A stretch of 64,000 nt of DNA from positions 519,001 through 583,000 of the forward strand of contig NZ_AP018560.1 of NCBI RefSeq assembly GCF_003967035.1. The letters run 5' to 3'. The DNA is from Aerosticca soli. Lineage in GTDB: Bacteria > Pseudomonadota > Gammaproteobacteria > Xanthomonadales > Rhodanobacteraceae. Numbering within the stretch: position 1 is the first letter of the stretch; every line of letters starts with the position of its first letter. The notes beneath the pieces are model-generated. The model worked only from the letters and a program-made list of their open reading frames with translations, was not told where the DNA came from and searched no databases. Made by a program: the position numbers and the translations under genes. Of this stretch, positions 7,618-17,780 are shown piece by piece.

Positions 7618-8004
7618 TTACTTCACCTTGAAGGTGACGTTACCCGTGATCGGATGCGTGTCCGAGGAGACGGCACGCCATTCGACGCGATAGTCACCGG
7701 GCTGGAGCGCCTGTGCCGGCGTGATGACCATGGTCTTGCCGTCGCCGGCAGCCGCGACGCTGGCGTTGATCTTCATCGGGCCATGGCTCGCCATTCCCGG
7801 CATGCCAGTCATGACAAGGCTCGCGGCGGAGAACTGCGGCACCAGCGTCTCGGAGAACTTCAGTTCGATGGTGGCTGGCGCAGAAACCTGCGACTTGTCG
7901 GCCGGCGTTGAAGACACCAGCGAAGGATGCGCGAATGCGGCGGTGGCGAACAGACCAGCAGCGATCGGCGCGACGAGCTTGGCGATGAAATGTGAACGGG
8001 TCAT
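7618..8004 (-). CDS. copC: CopC periplasmic copper-binding protein
   Basis: 128 residues. After a signal peptide the mature protein begins AHPSLVSSTPADKSQV, with the N-terminal His used for Cu(II) binding. The Met-rich loop MTGMPGMASHGPMKI and the C-terminal WRAVSSDTHPITGNVTF, with the conserved DTHP His, complete the CopC beta-barrel fold. The start at 8004 is chosen because it directly precedes the signal peptide; the frame extends to 8076 without signal character. It sits immediately before copD, as in most cop operons. Confidence 0.92.
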   Translation of the reverse strand: MTRSHFIAKLVAPIAAGLFATAAFAHPSLVSSTPADKSQVSAPATIELKFSETLVPQFSAASLVMTGMPGMASHGPMKINASVAAAGDGKTMVITPAQALQPGDYRVEWRAVSSDTHPITGNVTFKVK

Positions 8005-8145
8005 AGAAGTTTCTACCTGGATGTGTGAGGTGTGGTTTAAGAACGAAATGCCGAGATAAGGCTTGCACCTTTGCAACGGCGTGGAACGAAAGAAACGGTT
8101 TGCTGGGCGATAGCAGGCTCCTGTAGTTTCAGAAAGAAAATCCGG

Positions 8146-10626
8146 TCACAGTCGGCTCGCTCTCAGGCGCAAGGCGTTGCCAACGACCGACGCCGAACTC
8201 AGGCTCATCGCCAATGCTGCGATCAGCGGCGACAGCAGCCAGCCCGTGAGGGGATAGAGAACCCCGGCGGCGATGGGGATGCCCAGCGCGTTGTAGAGGA
8301 AGGCGAACATGAGGTTCTGCTTCATGTTGCGCACGGTACTCACCGAGAGCGTGCGAGCGACAGCGATGCCACGCAGGTCACCCTTGACCAGCGTGACCTG
8401 GGCGCTGTTCATCGCCACGTCGGTTCCCGTTCCCATGGCGATGCCCACGTCTGCCTTCGCCAAGGCCGGCGCGTCGTTGATGCCGTCTCCGGCCATGGCG
8501 ACGATGCGTCCTTCTTTCTGCAGTCGCTCGATCAACATGAGCTTGTCCGCCGGCTTGACCTCACCATGCACCTCGTCGATGCCTAGGCGTGCACCGACGG
8601 CTTTGGCGGTGGTCTGCCCGTCCCCGGTGGCCATGATGACCCGCAGGCCCGCAGCCTTCAACGCGGCCAGGGCCTCGGGGGTGCTGCCCTTGACCGGATC
8701 GGACACGGCGAGCAAGCCCGCGAGCTGCCCGTCCACCGCCAGGTACATGACGCTGGCCCCTTCGCCGCGCAGAGCTTCGGCCTGGGGTACGAGCGGTTCC
8801 ACCGATACGCCAGACTGTTCCATCAGCACTGTGTTGCCCAACGCCAGTTGCCGGTGCTCAACCTTTCCGCGCACGCCGATGCCGGTTCCCGATTCAAAGC
8901 TCTGAGGCTTCACGAGTTGGAGGCCCTGGGCACGCGCGGCCTGCACGATGGCGTCGGCCAGGGGGTGTTCACTGCCCTGGTCCAGGCTGGCCGCAAGACG
9001 CAGCACCTCATCGTTCGTAAAGCCGGGGGCTGCGACGACCTGATCGAAAGCAGGTCGGCCTTCGGTCAGGGTTCCTGTCTTGTCGATGACGAGGGTATCG
9101 ACCTTGCGAAGATTCTCGATCGCCGCGGCATCGCGGAACAGCACGCCCTGCGTGGCGCCACGGCCCGTTGCGACCATGATCGACATCGGCGTGGCCAGAC
9201 CCAGCGCGCACGGGCAGGCGATGATCAGGACGGCCACCGCATTGATCAGTCCATAGACCCAGGTGGGCTGTGGCCCGAAGAATCCCCATACAAGGAGCGT
9301 CGTTACCGCAATGGCGACGACGGCCATCACGAAGTAGCCGGCAACGACATCGGCCATGCGTTGCATCGGTGCCTTGGAACGCTGCGCCTGGGCGACCATC
9401 TGGACGATCTGCGATAGAACGGTGTCCGAGCCGATCCGCTCCGAACGCATGACCAGCGCGCCGCTGGTGTTGAGTGTGGCCCCGATGACCTTGTCGCCCA
9501 CGCGCTTGCTGACGGGCAGCGGTTCGCCGGTCAGCATGGATTCGTCAATCGAGCTGCTGCCCTCGTGCACGATGCCATCCACCGGCACCTTCTCGCCGGG
9601 TCGGATGCGCAGCAGGTCGCCGACGTGCACATGGCTGAGTGGCACGTCTTCCTCGCTGCCGTCCGCATTGATGCGCCGCGCCGTCTTGGGTGCCAGCCCC
9701 AGCAGCGACTTGATGGCTGCCGAAGTCTGGGAGCGGGCCTTGAGTTCCAGCACCTGGCCGAGCAGTGTCAGCGAGATGATGACGGCGGCGGCCTCGAAAT
9801 ACACGCCGACCCGTCCCATGGACATGAAGGAAGCTGGAAACACTTCCGGCGCAACGGTTGCCACAACGCTGTAGATGAATGCCGCACCCGTTCCCAGGCC
9901 GATCAGTGTCCACATGTTCGGGCTGCGGTTGACCACGGACAGCCAGCCGCGGGAGAAGAAGGGCCAGCCGGCCCACAGCACGATCGGCAACGACAGCACC
10001 AACTCGACCCAGCTCTGTGTAGCCATGTCCATCAGGTGCAGCCGCTCGCCCAGCATCGCCAGCGCCAAGACCACGAGCGTCAGCGGCAAGGTCCACCAGA
10101 AGCGACGCGAGAAGTCACGCAACTCCGGGTTGTCGTCATCGAGGTCGGGCAGCAGAGGCTCCAGCGTCATCCCGCACTTGGGGCAGGTTCCCGGATGATC
10201 CTGGCGGATCTCCGGGTGCATCGGGCAGGTGTAGATGGTTCCGGGCGCGGTTGGCGATGCCGCCGGGGCCGGTGAAACTGCGGTGCTGGCATGGTGATGC
10301 GGTGCATGGCCGCTGCCTGTGCCTATGCCCGCGTCACCGCTGGCATATCGCGCCGGATCGGCGTCGAATTTGGCCTTGCATCCGGTGCTGCAAAACAAGT
10401 ACGTGTTCCCCAAGTGCGTGGAACGGTGCTCCGACGCCGCCGTGACCGCCATGCCACACACCGGATCTCGCGTCGCGGCATCGGGCTGCGTGTGGCTTGA
10501 GGACCCGCCCGCGTCGTCACTTCCAGCATGGCTGGCGTGATGGTGGTGCGTATGCGGGCCGGACGTTGTGGCACCCGCCGCCATGCCTGCGTGCTCATGT
10601 CCTGAAGACTTGCTGGGTGAATTCAT
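8146..10626 (-). CDS. copF: Copper-translocating P1B-type ATPase with YHS and heavy-metal-binding domains
   Basis: 826 residues. The N-terminus is His-rich ([20 protein letters not shown]), followed by a YHS domain ([10 protein letters not shown]...[16 protein letters not shown]) and a heavy-metal-binding motif ([22 protein letters not shown]). The ATPase core has the phosphatase motif ([11 protein letters not shown]), the ion-channel CPC in [13 protein letters not shown], phosphorylation Asp in DKTGTLTEG, the HP motif (SEHPLADA) and the hinge [10 protein letters not shown]. It exports Cu(I) from the cytoplasm. No N-terminal HMA domain was seen; the YHS and CPxCG modules replace it. The symbol copF follows the order in Cupriavidus-like cop islands. 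Confidence 0.9.
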   Translation of the reverse strand: MNSPSKSSGHEHAGMAAGATTSGPHTHHHHASHAGSDDAGGSSSHTQPDAATRDPVCGMAVTAASEHRSTHLGNTYLFCSTGCKAKFDADPARYASGDAGIGTGSGHAPHHHASTAVSPAPAASPTAPGTIYTCPMHPEIRQDHPGTCPKCGMTLEPLLPDLDDDNPELRDFSRRFWWTLPLTLVVLALAMLGERLHLMDMATQSWVELVLSLPIVLWAGWPFFSRGWLSVVNRSPNMWTLIGLGTGAAFIYSVVATVAPEVFPASFMSMGRVGVYFEAAAVIISLTLLGQVLELKARSQTSAAIKSLLGLAPKTARRINADGSEEDVPLSHVHVGDLLRIRPGEKVPVDGIVHEGSSSIDESMLTGEPLPVSKRVGDKVIGATLNTSGALVMRSERIGSDTVLSQIVQMVAQAQRSKAPMQRMADVVAGYFVMAVVAIAVTTLLVWGFFGPQPTWVYGLINAVAVLIIACPCALGLATPMSIMVATGRGATQGVLFRDAAAIENLRKVDTLVIDKTGTLTEGRPAFDQVVAAPGFTNDEVLRLAASLDQGSEHPLADAIVQAARAQGLQLVKPQSFESGTGIGVRGKVEHRQLALGNTVLMEQSGVSVEPLVPQAEALRGEGASVMYLAVDGQLAGLLAVSDPVKGSTPEALAALKAAGLRVIMATGDGQTTAKAVGARLGIDEVHGEVKPADKLMLIERLQKEGRIVAMAGDGINDAPALAKADVGIAMGTGTDVAMNSAQVTLVKGDLRGIAVARTLSVSTVRNMKQNLMFAFLYNALGIPIAAGVLYPLTGWLLSPLIAALAMSLSSASVVGNALRLRASRL

Positions 10627-10739
10627 AGTGACAAGTGCCCTCCGCCGTTAACCTTTGGTGTCTGGTGATCGCAGCAGGCCGCAGGCGCGCAAGGAGACAA
10701 GCGCGGCGTCGCGTGCTCGCACGGTGCGAGTGCCTCGAC

Positions 10740-11012
10740 TCATTGCTTCTGCTCCTTGGAGGCTGCGGCACCTTCCTTACCCTGACGCGCGGCATGATCG
10801 TGTCCGCCGTGGCCGTGACCACGGTGCATGAACAGGTGCATCAGCGGACAAGCCGCCAGCAGCAGGAAGGGGAGATAGCCGGCAACATGTGCCGTATGCT
10901 CCTTGAGCAGGAAATACGCGGCGACAGCGGCGATGATGAGGAACGCCACGCCGTAGCGCGATCGCCAGAACCGGGGGCGATCGCTGGGGGTCTGTGTGTG
11001 CTGATGCTGCAT
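10740..11012 (-). CDS. DUF2933-type small membrane protein
   Basis: A 90-residue protein with two hydrophobic segments (YGVAFLIIAAVAAYFLL and AGYLPFLLLAACPLMHLFMH) and a His/Gly-rich stretch (HRGHGHGGHDHAA), then a charged tail. The pattern LLAACPLMHLFMHRGHGHGGH is the hallmark of DUF2933 proteins found inside copper-resistance operons. It lies between copG and the P-type ATPase on the same strand. Metal binding by the His cluster in the membrane is inferred. Function is not established. Confidence 0.75.
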   Translation of the reverse strand: MQHQHTQTPSDRPRFWRSRYGVAFLIIAAVAAYFLLKEHTAHVAGYLPFLLLAACPLMHLFMHRGHGHGGHDHAARQGKEGAAASKEQKQ

Positions 11013-11045
11013 GGCATATCTCCACGGAGAAGGGTTGATGGATGG

Positions 11046-11531
11046 TCAGCGATGCGACTGATAGACCGTGCTGCTACCGTTTTTCCCAATCAGCAGCACG
11101 TCGTAGGCGTCCTTGCGTCCACCATAGGCCGGACCATCCATGCCGGGCGAACCGACCGGCATGCCGGGCGCCGCGAGGCCGATGGCCTGCGGGGCTTCGC
11201 GCAGCAAGCGTTGAATGTCCGAGGCAGGCACATGACCCTCGATGGCATAGCCGCCGATCTGCGCCGTGTGGCAAGAACCGTACTTCTGCGGGATGCCCAG
11301 CCGCGTGCGCGCTGCGGTGTTCCCGGTGTCGAGAACCTGCACATCGAAGCCTGCGCCTTGCAGGTGTGAGACCCAGTCCTTGCAGCATCCGCAGCTCGGG
11401 TCCTTCCAGACCTTGGCAATCGGTCGGCTCTGCGCCAGGCTCGGTCCTGCGAGTGCCATCACCAACAAGCCAGCGATCAATGCCTGGCGTCTCGGCACTT
11501 TGCCCTGGCTTCTGTCGTAGTGCATGTTCAT
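11046..11531 (-). CDS. copG: CopG/DUF411 periplasmic metal-binding protein
   Basis: 161 residues with a basic N-terminus and signal-like segment (RRQALIAGLLVMALAGPSLAQ), then the DUF411 core: VWKDPSCGCCKDWVSHLQ with a CxCC metal site, and GSCHTAQIGGYAIEGHVPASDI. The C-terminal half has GLAAPGMPVGSPGM, also typical. CopG proteins are thioredoxin-like, exported and copper-associated; redox handling of periplasmic Cu is proposed for the family. A second copy of the family is at 63317-63772. It lies in the operon after copB. Confidence 0.85.
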   Translation of the reverse strand: MNMHYDRSQGKVPRRQALIAGLLVMALAGPSLAQSRPIAKVWKDPSCGCCKDWVSHLQGAGFDVQVLDTGNTAARTRLGIPQKYGSCHTAQIGGYAIEGHVPASDIQRLLREAPQAIGLAAPGMPVGSPGMDGPAYGGRKDAYDVLLIGKNGSSTVYQSHR

Positions 11532-11568
11532 GGATCGCCTCTCATCAGATGATCAAACCCGCTAGGTT

Positions 11569-12549
11569 CTAGAACCAGAATCGCACGCCAGCCACCCAGC
11601 GCGTCTGCTGCGCACGGCCGCCTTCGGCACGCACATAGTCCGCGGTGCGTCCGAAGCTGCCCGCCCGTTCCACGCCGATATAGGGGGCGAACTGGCGACT
11701 GAATTCATAGCGCAGGCGCAAGCCAGCAGACGCTTCGGCCAGGCCCTTGCCGATACCGCGTTCCGGGTCGTCCTTGCCATAAAACTGCAACTCGGCGCGA
11801 GGCTCCAGAATCAGTCGCTGGGTCAGCAGCAGCTCGTAGCTGCCTTCGACACGCAGCGCCGTACGTCCACCACTTCCCACGTAGCCCGTCGCCTCCAGCT
11901 CGAACCAGTAGGGGGCGAGGCCCTGGATGCCGAAAGCCAACCATTGACGGCTCGGGCCTTCCCCGTTATCCACCCGAACGCCGAGCTGGGTGTCCCAGTA
12001 CGGTGCGACGGCGTGCCCCCAGAGAAGCTCGGTACGCGATTCTTCGAGCTTTCCTTTGGCGATATCGCCTTCGGCCTTCACGACGGCCTTGTTGTAGGTC
12101 GTCCCATACCACGCCTGGAGGTCGTAGGCCGTGGAGTCGTCTCCTTTGCGCGTGAAGCGGCGTTCCAGAGTTTCGCCGCGCAACGAAAAGAACCTGTGTT
12201 CGTCGGCCAGCATCAGCCGCGGCACACCGGGTACGGCGTAGTCGCCCGATCCCAATGTCAGGCCATTGGAGTAGCCATGCGGATCGCGGGCGTCAGGAGG
12301 CGCCGACCCGCCCTGCATCTGCATGTTGCCGTGATCCATGGCCGGGGCCGCGGTCGAGCCGCTCGCCGACGTCGCGTGACCCGCGTGCGGGTCGGCGGCA
12401 GGAGCCACGGTCTGAGTGGATGGCGCGGCCGTTTGAGCGTCGGCCTGGCCGTGCGCTGCATGGTCGTTCTGTGCTTGTGCCTGGGCGGCGACGCTTACCA
12501 GGGCCAGAAGCGTCGTGGCCAGTGCGCGAGTGGGGAGTGCTTTGGACAT
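11569..12549 (-). CDS. copB: CopB outer-membrane copper-resistance protein
   Basis: 326 residues. It has a signal peptide (MSKALPTRALATTLLALVSVAAQAQA), then a His/Met-rich linker (NDHAAHGQ, AMDHGNMQMQGG). The C-terminal beta-barrel of about 230 residues has alternating aromatic strands (YDLQAWYGTTYNKAVVK, YWDTQLGVRVDNGEG) and ends in FWF, the usual outer-membrane insertion signal. The start at 12549 is preferred over the upstream frame because it begins the signal peptide. It follows copA by 25 bp and probably acts with it in binding or exporting periplasmic copper. Confidence 0.92.
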   Translation of the reverse strand: MSKALPTRALATTLLALVSVAAQAQAQNDHAAHGQADAQTAAPSTQTVAPAADPHAGHATSASGSTAAPAMDHGNMQMQGGSAPPDARDPHGYSNGLTLGSGDYAVPGVPRLMLADEHRFFSLRGETLERRFTRKGDDSTAYDLQAWYGTTYNKAVVKAEGDIAKGKLEESRTELLWGHAVAPYWDTQLGVRVDNGEGPSRQWLAFGIQGLAPYWFELEATGYVGSGGRTALRVEGSYELLLTQRLILEPRAELQFYGKDDPERGIGKGLAEASAGLRLRYEFSRQFAPYIGVERAGSFGRTADYVRAEGGRAQQTRWVAGVRFWF

Positions 12550-12574
12550 TCTTGGTCTTCCTTGTGCGCTGGGT

Positions 12575-14476
12575 TCAAGACACCACGACTTCGCGGAACA
12601 TGCCGGCATCCATGTGGAACATCAGGTGGCAGTGCCACGCCCAGCGGCCGAGCGCGTCGGCTGTCACCAGGAAGCTGATGCGTTGTGCCGGCTGCACCGG
12701 CAGGGTGTGGCGGCGCGCAAGGAAGCGACCGTCGGGGCTTTCCAGCTCGCTCCACATGCCGTGCAGGTGCATGGGATGGGTCATCATGGTGTCGTTGTGC
12801 AGAATGACCCGCAGCCGCTCGCCGTGTTTGAAGTGCACCGGCGTGGACTTTCCGAACTCCAGCCCGTCCAGGGACCATGCGTAGCGTTCCATGTTGCCCG
12901 TGAGGTGCAGTTCGACCTCCCGGCCGGGGCCTCTCTTGTCCAGCGGCCCCGACGGGGTATGCAGATCCGCGAGGGTCAACACGCGCCGACCGTTGTTGCG
13001 CAGTCCGATGCCGGGGTCATCGAGGTTGGTGCGCGCCATGTCAACGCGCATGTCCGTGCTGGCACCATACTCGGTGCGAGCGTGGCGAGCAGTAGTGCTG
13101 GGCACGGCCAGTCCCCCCGCCGCCGCGGCGTGTTGGCTGTGATCCATCGCCATGCCACCGTGGTTCATGGCGCCGTGATTCATGCCTGCCATCGCCCCAT
13201 GATCCATCCCGGACATCGAACCCGAGCCCATCCCGGTCATCCCGGTCATGCCCGTCATGCCCGTCATCCCGGTCATCTCCATGGCCTGGCCGGACCCGCC
13301 ATGGTCCATGCCCCCCATCATGCCGCCCATCATGTCGTTCATGGTCAGCCATTCGACCGGATCGAGGGCAGGCACGGGAGCTTGAAGACCTTCACGCACG
13401 GCCAGCGTGGCACGCGCGTAGCCTGTCCGGTCCATCGCCTGGGCGAAGATCGTGTAAGCGTCATCCCGTGGCTGGACGATCACGTCGACGGTTTCGCCAG
13501 GACCGAATCGGAACTCATCGACGGTCACCGGCTCCACGTCAACACCATCGACGTGCACCACCGTGAGTTTCAGTCCTGGAATGCGTACGTCGTAGAAGGT
13601 GTTGCCCGCACCGTTGACCATGCGCAGCCGCACGCGCTCACCCGGTCGGAACAGCGCCGTCCAATTGCCGGCGGGGGTGACGCCGTTGGCCAGATAGGTC
13701 AGCGTGGCGGCAGACAGATCTGCGAGATCCGTCGGATTCATCCGCATCTCGTTCCACATCTTGCGCTTGTCGATCGCAGCGGCCGTGCCTTCGCGCGAGG
13801 CGTCCCGGAAGAAGTCGAAGACGGTAGGTTGGTTGTAGTTGTAATAGTCGCTTTGGGACTTGAGCTTGGTGAACACCCGCATCGGGTCTTCGTCGGTCCA
13901 ATCCGAGAACAGCAGCACGTGGTCACGGTCGGCGTGGATGGTCTCGGCGCCAGCGGGGTCGATGATGATCGCCCCGTACATGCCCGTGAGTTCCTGGAAG
14001 CCGGAGTGCGAGTGGTACCAGTAGGAGCCGCTCTGCTGAACCTTGAAGCGGTACGTGAAGGTCTCGCCGGGAGCGATGCCATTGAAGCTGATGCCCGGCA
14101 CGCCATCCATCTGATACGGCAGGATGATCCCGTGCCAGTGAATGGATGTGGCTTCACGCAGCTTGTTGGTTACACGGATTGTGACGGTGTCACCCTCGCG
14201 CCAACGCAATGTCGGTGCCGGCAGCGAGCCGTTGATGGTCGTAGCCACGCCTGGCTTGCCCGTGAAGTTCACGGGCGATTCGGCGATCACCAAGTCGAAC
14301 TCGGTGCCCTTCAGCACAGGGGCGGCACCGCGCGTCGCGGAGCCTTGCTGGGCAAATGCCTTGAACGCCGGCGTGGACAGCCCAGCGAGAACGCCGCCGG
14401 CGGCTAACCCTTGGACGAAACGCCGACGAGAAAGGCCCTGTGTGGGCACGATAAAAAAGGGTGAACGAGGCGGCAT
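12575..14476 (-). CDS. copA: CopA multicopper oxidase (copper-resistance protein A)
   Basis: 633 residues. A Tat signal is present near the start (SRRRFVQGLAAGG...). Three cupredoxin domains carry the copper ligands: TSIHWHGIILP, YWYHSHSGFQE, HPMHLHGMWSE and the blue-copper stretch WAWHCHLMFHMDAGMF. Between domains 2 and 3 is a Met/His-rich region (about residues 380-450) with MMGGMMGGMDHGG and tandem TGM repeats, expected to bind Cu(I). It is exported folded to the periplasm and probably oxidises Cu(I). It is first in the minus-strand operon and has a CopR-like palindrome upstream. Confidence 0.95.
   Translation of the reverse strand: MPPRSPFFIVPTQGLSRRRFVQGLAAGGVLAGLSTPAFKAFAQQGSATRGAAPVLKGTEFDLVIAESPVNFTGKPGVATTINGSLPAPTLRWREGDTVTIRVTNKLREATSIHWHGIILPYQMDGVPGISFNGIAPGETFTYRFKVQQSGSYWYHSHSGFQELTGMYGAIIIDPAGAETIHADRDHVLLFSDWTDEDPMRVFTKLKSQSDYYNYNQPTVFDFFRDASREGTAAAIDKRKMWNEMRMNPTDLADLSAATLTYLANGVTPAGNWTALFRPGERVRLRMVNGAGNTFYDVRIPGLKLTVVHVDGVDVEPVTVDEFRFGPGETVDVIVQPRDDAYTIFAQAMDRTGYARATLAVREGLQAPVPALDPVEWLTMNDMMGGMMGGMDHGGSGQAMEMTGMTGMTGMTGMTGMGSGSMSGMDHGAMAGMNHGAMNHGGMAMDHSQHAAAAGGLAVPSTTARHARTEYGASTDMRVDMARTNLDDPGIGLRNNGRRVLTLADLHTPSGPLDKRGPGREVELHLTGNMERYAWSLDGLEFGKSTPVHFKHGERLRVILHNDTMMTHPMHLHGMWSELESPDGRFLARRHTLPVQPAQRISFLVTADALGRWAWHCHLMFHMDAGMFREVVVS
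13229..13277 (-). repeat. Tandem 9-bp repeat in copA encoding Thr-Gly-Met
   Basis: About five copies of a CCCGTCATG-like 9-mer (CCGGTCATC, CCGGTCATG, CCCGTCATG variants) encode repeated TGM units in the Met-rich linker of CopA. The copies are near identical, so the array could gain or lose units by slippage without shifting the frame. Confidence 0.7.
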
Positions 14477-14599
14477 GGCCTGAAATCCTCCATAGATGAC
14501 TCGGAAGTCGTTCTAAACGCCACCCCATCCTGAGCGGCACAGTTCGACGCAATGCAGGTCATGCTATGGGTTGGGCACTTTCCATCGAATGACCCCTGA

Positions 14600-14615
14600 A
14601 TTACATTCATGTAAT
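14600..14615. promoter_or_regulatory. CopR box between copA and copR
   Basis: ATTACATTCATGTAAT is a palindrome with 7-bp arms (ATTACAT/ATGTAAT) around TC, in the divergent copA-copR intergenic region, 124 bp from the copA start and 116 bp from copR. A further CGTGTCATG follows to its right. This matches the TTACA-N4-TGTAA style of operator used by CopR-type heavy-metal response regulators, so copper activation of both directions is likely. Confidence 0.7.
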
Positions 14616-14730
14616 GTTCGTGTCATGTTCGTGGAAGCTGGCAACCAGTAAATTGCTGATTGAAAGTGGATGAATGCGTACATCGTGAGCGGCTATTTTT
14701 CCGCGCCGTAGCGATTTCATGGGACATGCG

Positions 14731-15423
14731 ATGAAACTGCTGGTCGTTGAAGACGAGAACAAGACGGCGGATTACGTCCGCCAAGGTCTCATGGAGGCGG
14801 GATTCGTCGTGGATCTGGCGCGCAACGGATTGGACGGACACCACCTGGCCATGGGCGAGACATACGATCTGGTGGTCTTGGATGTCATGCTGCCGGATGT
14901 CGATGGCTGGCGCATCGTGCGTGCCCTTCGAGATGCCGGTAAACAGGTCCCTGTGCTCTTTCTGACGGCGCGTGGCGGTGTAGACGACCGTGTCAAGGGA
15001 TTGGAACTGGGAGCGGACGACTACCTCGTCAAGCCATTCGCGTTCTCTGAGTTGCTGGCGCGGGTGCGGACGCTGCTGCGACGCGGAAGCGCTCCGAGCC
15101 AGCCTGATCGCATCCAGGTTGCCGATTTGGTGCTGGACTTGGCGCGCCGGCGCGCAACGCGCGCTGGCCAACGCATCAATCTCACCAGCAAGGAGTTCGC
15201 GTTGCTTGAGCTCCTGGCCCGTCGCCAGGGGGAGGTCCTTCCACGGTCTCTGATCGCGTCGCAGGTATGGGACATGAATTTCGACAGCGACAGCAACGTC
15301 ATCGATGTAGCCATCCGCCGTCTACGCGCGAAGATAGACGATGCGTTCAATCCGAAGCTCATCCACACCGTGCGTGGAATGGGATACACGCTCGATGCGC
15401 CCGATGATGCCCCTGCGCCATAA
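14731..15423 (+). CDS. copR: CopR heavy-metal response regulator (OmpR family)
   Basis: 230 residues: a receiver domain ([20 protein letters not shown], phospho-acceptor Asp in [16 protein letters not shown], conserved Lys in [16 protein letters not shown]) and a C-terminal winged-helix DNA-binding domain ([38 protein letters not shown]). The sequence is typical of CopR/CusR. An in-frame ATG four codons upstream (14719) is possible. The gene is transcribed divergently from copA, with a palindrome between, and overlaps copS. It would activate the cop genes when CopS senses periplasmic copper. Confidence 0.95.
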   Translation: MKLLVVEDENKTADYVRQGLMEAGFVVDLARNGLDGHHLAMGETYDLVVLDVMLPDVDGWRIVRALRDAGKQVPVLFLTARGGVDDRVKGLELGADDYLVKPFAFSELLARVRTLLRRGSAPSQPDRIQVADLVLDLARRRATRAGQRINLTSKEFALLELLARRQGEVLPRSLIASQVWDMNFDSDSNVIDVAIRRLRAKIDDAFNPKLIHTVRGMGYTLDAPDDAPAP

Positions 15424-16831
15424 GCCGCGGCAAAGCCGTCCAGCGTCGCTTGCATTGAGGGTCACGGCCCTCGTTGGTATCGCCACGACCTTGGTGTTTC
15501 TTGTGTTCAATTGGGTCATTCTCCGGTCGTTGGAGCACCACTTTGCTCAACAGGATGCCCACGAACTGGAGGCAGTGACAACCGCTTTGGCTCAGCCCTT
15601 GCACCAGCTTGCAAGTGACATCGCAAGCGACGAACTGAAGCAACACTTGGCCAACGCAGTCGCAGGACATCATGGGATGACGTACGGCGTCTACGATGGG
15701 GCTGGCAATAGCATCTATGCCACGCCCGGTCCTGACCTGTCTAAACTTGCCAGTAGCAAAAAGTTGGTCAACCGCATCACCGCTGACGATTTGATCGTGT
15801 GGCAGGAGGATCAGAGGTCATATCGAGGTGTGGTGCTGCAACTGCCTGCTGACGATTCAGCGGCGCCCGGCTACCGCATCGTCGCTGCCATGGACATCGG
15901 CTTTCATCTCGACTTCCTGGCGGAGTTCAAGCGCATGCTCTGGTGGGCAACCGGCTTGGTCATGTGCCTGGCGCTCGGTGTGGCTTGGCTGGCGGTGCAG
16001 TGGGGCCACCTGCCGATTCGCAAGGTCAATGAAGAGATTCGGGCGATTCGCTCTTCAAAGCTGGATGTGAGGCTGGATCCTCGGGATGTGCCGATCGAAC
16101 TGGCGGAACTGGTATTCGCCTTCAACGATATGTTGGCGAGAATCGAGGAAGGCTTCACCCGGCTATCACACTTTTCCGCAGACATCGCGCACGAGTTGCG
16201 CACGCCCGTCACCAACCTGGTCACGCAGACTCACGTGGCGCTTGGCCAGCCGCGCAGCAACGAGGAATACAGAGAAATCCTCTATTCAAATTTGGAAGAG
16301 TTTGATCGGATGGGACGCATGATTGGTGACATGCTGTTTCTTGCCCAAACGGAAAATGATCCCCGCAACTTGCGTCTGTCTACCATTGATCTGTCCGAAT
16401 TGGTGCGGAGTCTGTTCGACTATTTCGAGGCGCTGGCAGAAGATAGCGGCATTACGCTTGGTGTTAAAGGGGCGATCGGCAGCATAGCGGCGGATCGGGA
16501 AATGCTCACCCGGGCGCTGAACAATCTTCTCTCGAATGCAATTCGACACACGCCTCGCGGCAAGAGCATCACGGTCTTGCTTTCGCAGGACGAGCAGTGG
16601 ACAACGATCAGTGTGGTCAATCCCGGTGAGAGAATTCCTGAGCGCGATCTACCAAAGCTCTTCAACCGCTTCTACCGAGTTGATCCGGCACGGCAACGAA
16701 ATACGGCGGGCGCCGGTCTTGGCCTTGCCATCGTGAAATCGATTGCGGAGGCACATGGTGGCTCCGTTGCCGTGACCTCCAGTGAGCTTGTCACCAGGTT
16801 TGACTTGGTATTGCCCCATCTGCGGCAGTAG
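15395..16831 (+). CDS. copS: CopS heavy-metal sensor histidine kinase
   Basis: About 478 residues. A TM segment ([20 protein letters not shown]), a periplasmic sensor of about 140 residues and a second TM ([20 protein letters not shown]) precede a HAMP domain, the H-box ([17 protein letters not shown], phospho-accepting His), the N-box ([15 protein letters not shown]) and G-boxes ([21 protein letters not shown]). It is the membrane sensor partner of CopR. The start is uncertain: ATGs at 15395, 15404 and 15407 all overlap the end of copR by 17-29 bp, which suggests translational coupling. Confidence 0.93.
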   Translation: MRPMMPLRHKPRQSRPASLALRVTALVGIATTLVFLVFNWVILRSLEHHFAQQDAHELEAVTTALAQPLHQLASDIASDELKQHLANAVAGHHGMTYGVYDGAGNSIYATPGPDLSKLASSKKLVNRITADDLIVWQEDQRSYRGVVLQLPADDSAAPGYRIVAAMDIGFHLDFLAEFKRMLWWATGLVMCLALGVAWLAVQWGHLPIRKVNEEIRAIRSSKLDVRLDPRDVPIELAELVFAFNDMLARIEEGFTRLSHFSADIAHELRTPVTNLVTQTHVALGQPRSNEEYREILYSNLEEFDRMGRMIGDMLFLAQTENDPRNLRLSTIDLSELVRSLFDYFEALAEDSGITLGVKGAIGSIAADREMLTRALNNLLSNAIRHTPRGKSITVLLSQDEQWTTISVVNPGERIPERDLPKLFNRFYRVDPARQRNTAGAGLGLAIVKSIAEAHGGSVAVTSSELVTRFDLVLPHLRQ

Positions 16832-17778
16832 TCCGAGGGCGCTGCGGTCCGTCCAGCCAACTGGCGTATCTCTTTGCCTGATTCTGGGATCTACCCGGCC
16901 GGCCACGTTGCTACGCGAGCGGGACATTTTTTCTCCGTGACTGCCACGTGCCCAGTCCTAGCGGCAGGCGCCGACATCATGCGCTTGTGTATCCCATCGC
17001 TACGTCCACACCGCGCGCGGGGGCCTTTGCTCGGTCGTGATCCGGTCACCGATCGTCGATAGCCTCAGCGGTCAGTGCCGAACGTCTGCCTGCTCGGCGC
17101 CTCGATCGCGCGCAGACCTGGCTGTGTGCGCTGAGCCCCTGAGGTGAGTTGGAAGTTGGTCTGCTGGTTCGTTGCGCGGGTATATGTACCCGTAGCTGGG
17201 TACAGAGAGTCTTATTGATCAAGATCAAGGTACTGCTATCAGGCGCCGGCTGCATATGAACGCAGCCAACCGCCAAAACTACCTATGCAGGTGTCCACTA
17301 AAACTTGACCACTGCACCCCGCCCGAAGGCTTCTCCGACTCGCCCGCTGACGCGGGCCAGGTCAACCCCACAACGACAGGCGAGAACGCCCCGCCATGCC
17401 TTGCAGCGCCGGTCTTGAGGCGTGGCGTGGAAGCTCCATAGCGATGCCGGGCGGGTTGTCCCTGAACCGCGTTGAGGACGGCACGCACCTGCACAACCTG
17501 CCGCAGCAAGCGCCAGCGTGTTCGCCAGCGTCCCGTCCATCGCGGCGGGGCGCTGGCCGGGCCGATCCGGCGCAGCCGGTTCGGCGGCATCGAGGGGCGC
17601 CAAGCATCGCGCGGCGGGGATAGCCCGCAGGGCTTTCCCCTGGAGGCAAGCGAAGCGCGCAGCGCCGCAGGCGCGAAGGCGTGAGCAACTGTCTTGAAAG
17701 TCAAGCCTCGCAAGCGCGCAGGCTCCATTCAATTGAAGCGTTTTGCCAATGATTCAATAAATGTTGTATTATCGAATC
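16832..17778. other. Non-coding junction between the cop and ars modules
   Basis: No credible gene was found in about 950 bp. It starts with the 3' flank of copS. An inverted repeat TGTACCC (17185-17191)/GGGTACA (17198-17204) lies next to a perfect FNR/Anr-type site at 17215-17228. At about 17288 the sequence GTGTCCACTAAAACTTGACC resembles an IS21-type terminus and marks an apparent junction. Beyond it, 17300-17700 is very GC-rich (for example GCGCGCGGCGGGGAT) and resembles ICE intergenic DNA. Long minus-strand frames here have no family features. Confidence 0.5.
17215..17228 (+). promoter_or_regulatory. Perfect FNR/Anr box without a downstream gene
   Basis: TTGATCAAGATCAA matches the FNR/Anr consensus TTGAT-N4-ATCAA at all ten defined positions. 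The next gene on the plus strand, arsR, begins 550 bp away and has its own operator. The element-like junction at about 17288 may have cut off the original target gene. Confidence 0.5.
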
Positions 17779-17780
17779 AT
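17749..17780 (+). promoter_or_regulatory. ArsR operator overlapping the arsR start
   Basis: ATGATTC (17749-17755) and GAATCAT (17774-17780) are perfect inverted arms separated by an AT-rich core containing TGTATTAT. The right arm includes the ATG of arsR at 17779. This is the usual placement for ArsR autorepression, and it supports the 17779 start over the upstream in-frame ATG. Confidence 0.7.

Noticed and set aside
13180..13335. CRISPR-like array in the repetitive part of copA
   Set aside because: The repeats are 9-bp coding units without spacers and keep the copA frame.
12515..14407. A 630-codon plus-strand open frame opposite copA
   Set aside because: It is antisense to a well-supported multicopper oxidase gene and has no domain features; long antisense frames are expected in GC-rich coding DNA.
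17279..17728. Minus-strand frames of about 145-149 codons in the GC-rich junction
   Set aside because: Two overlapping frames with similar length, Arg/Ala/Pro-rich and without family features; the sequence looks like ICE intergenic DNA.
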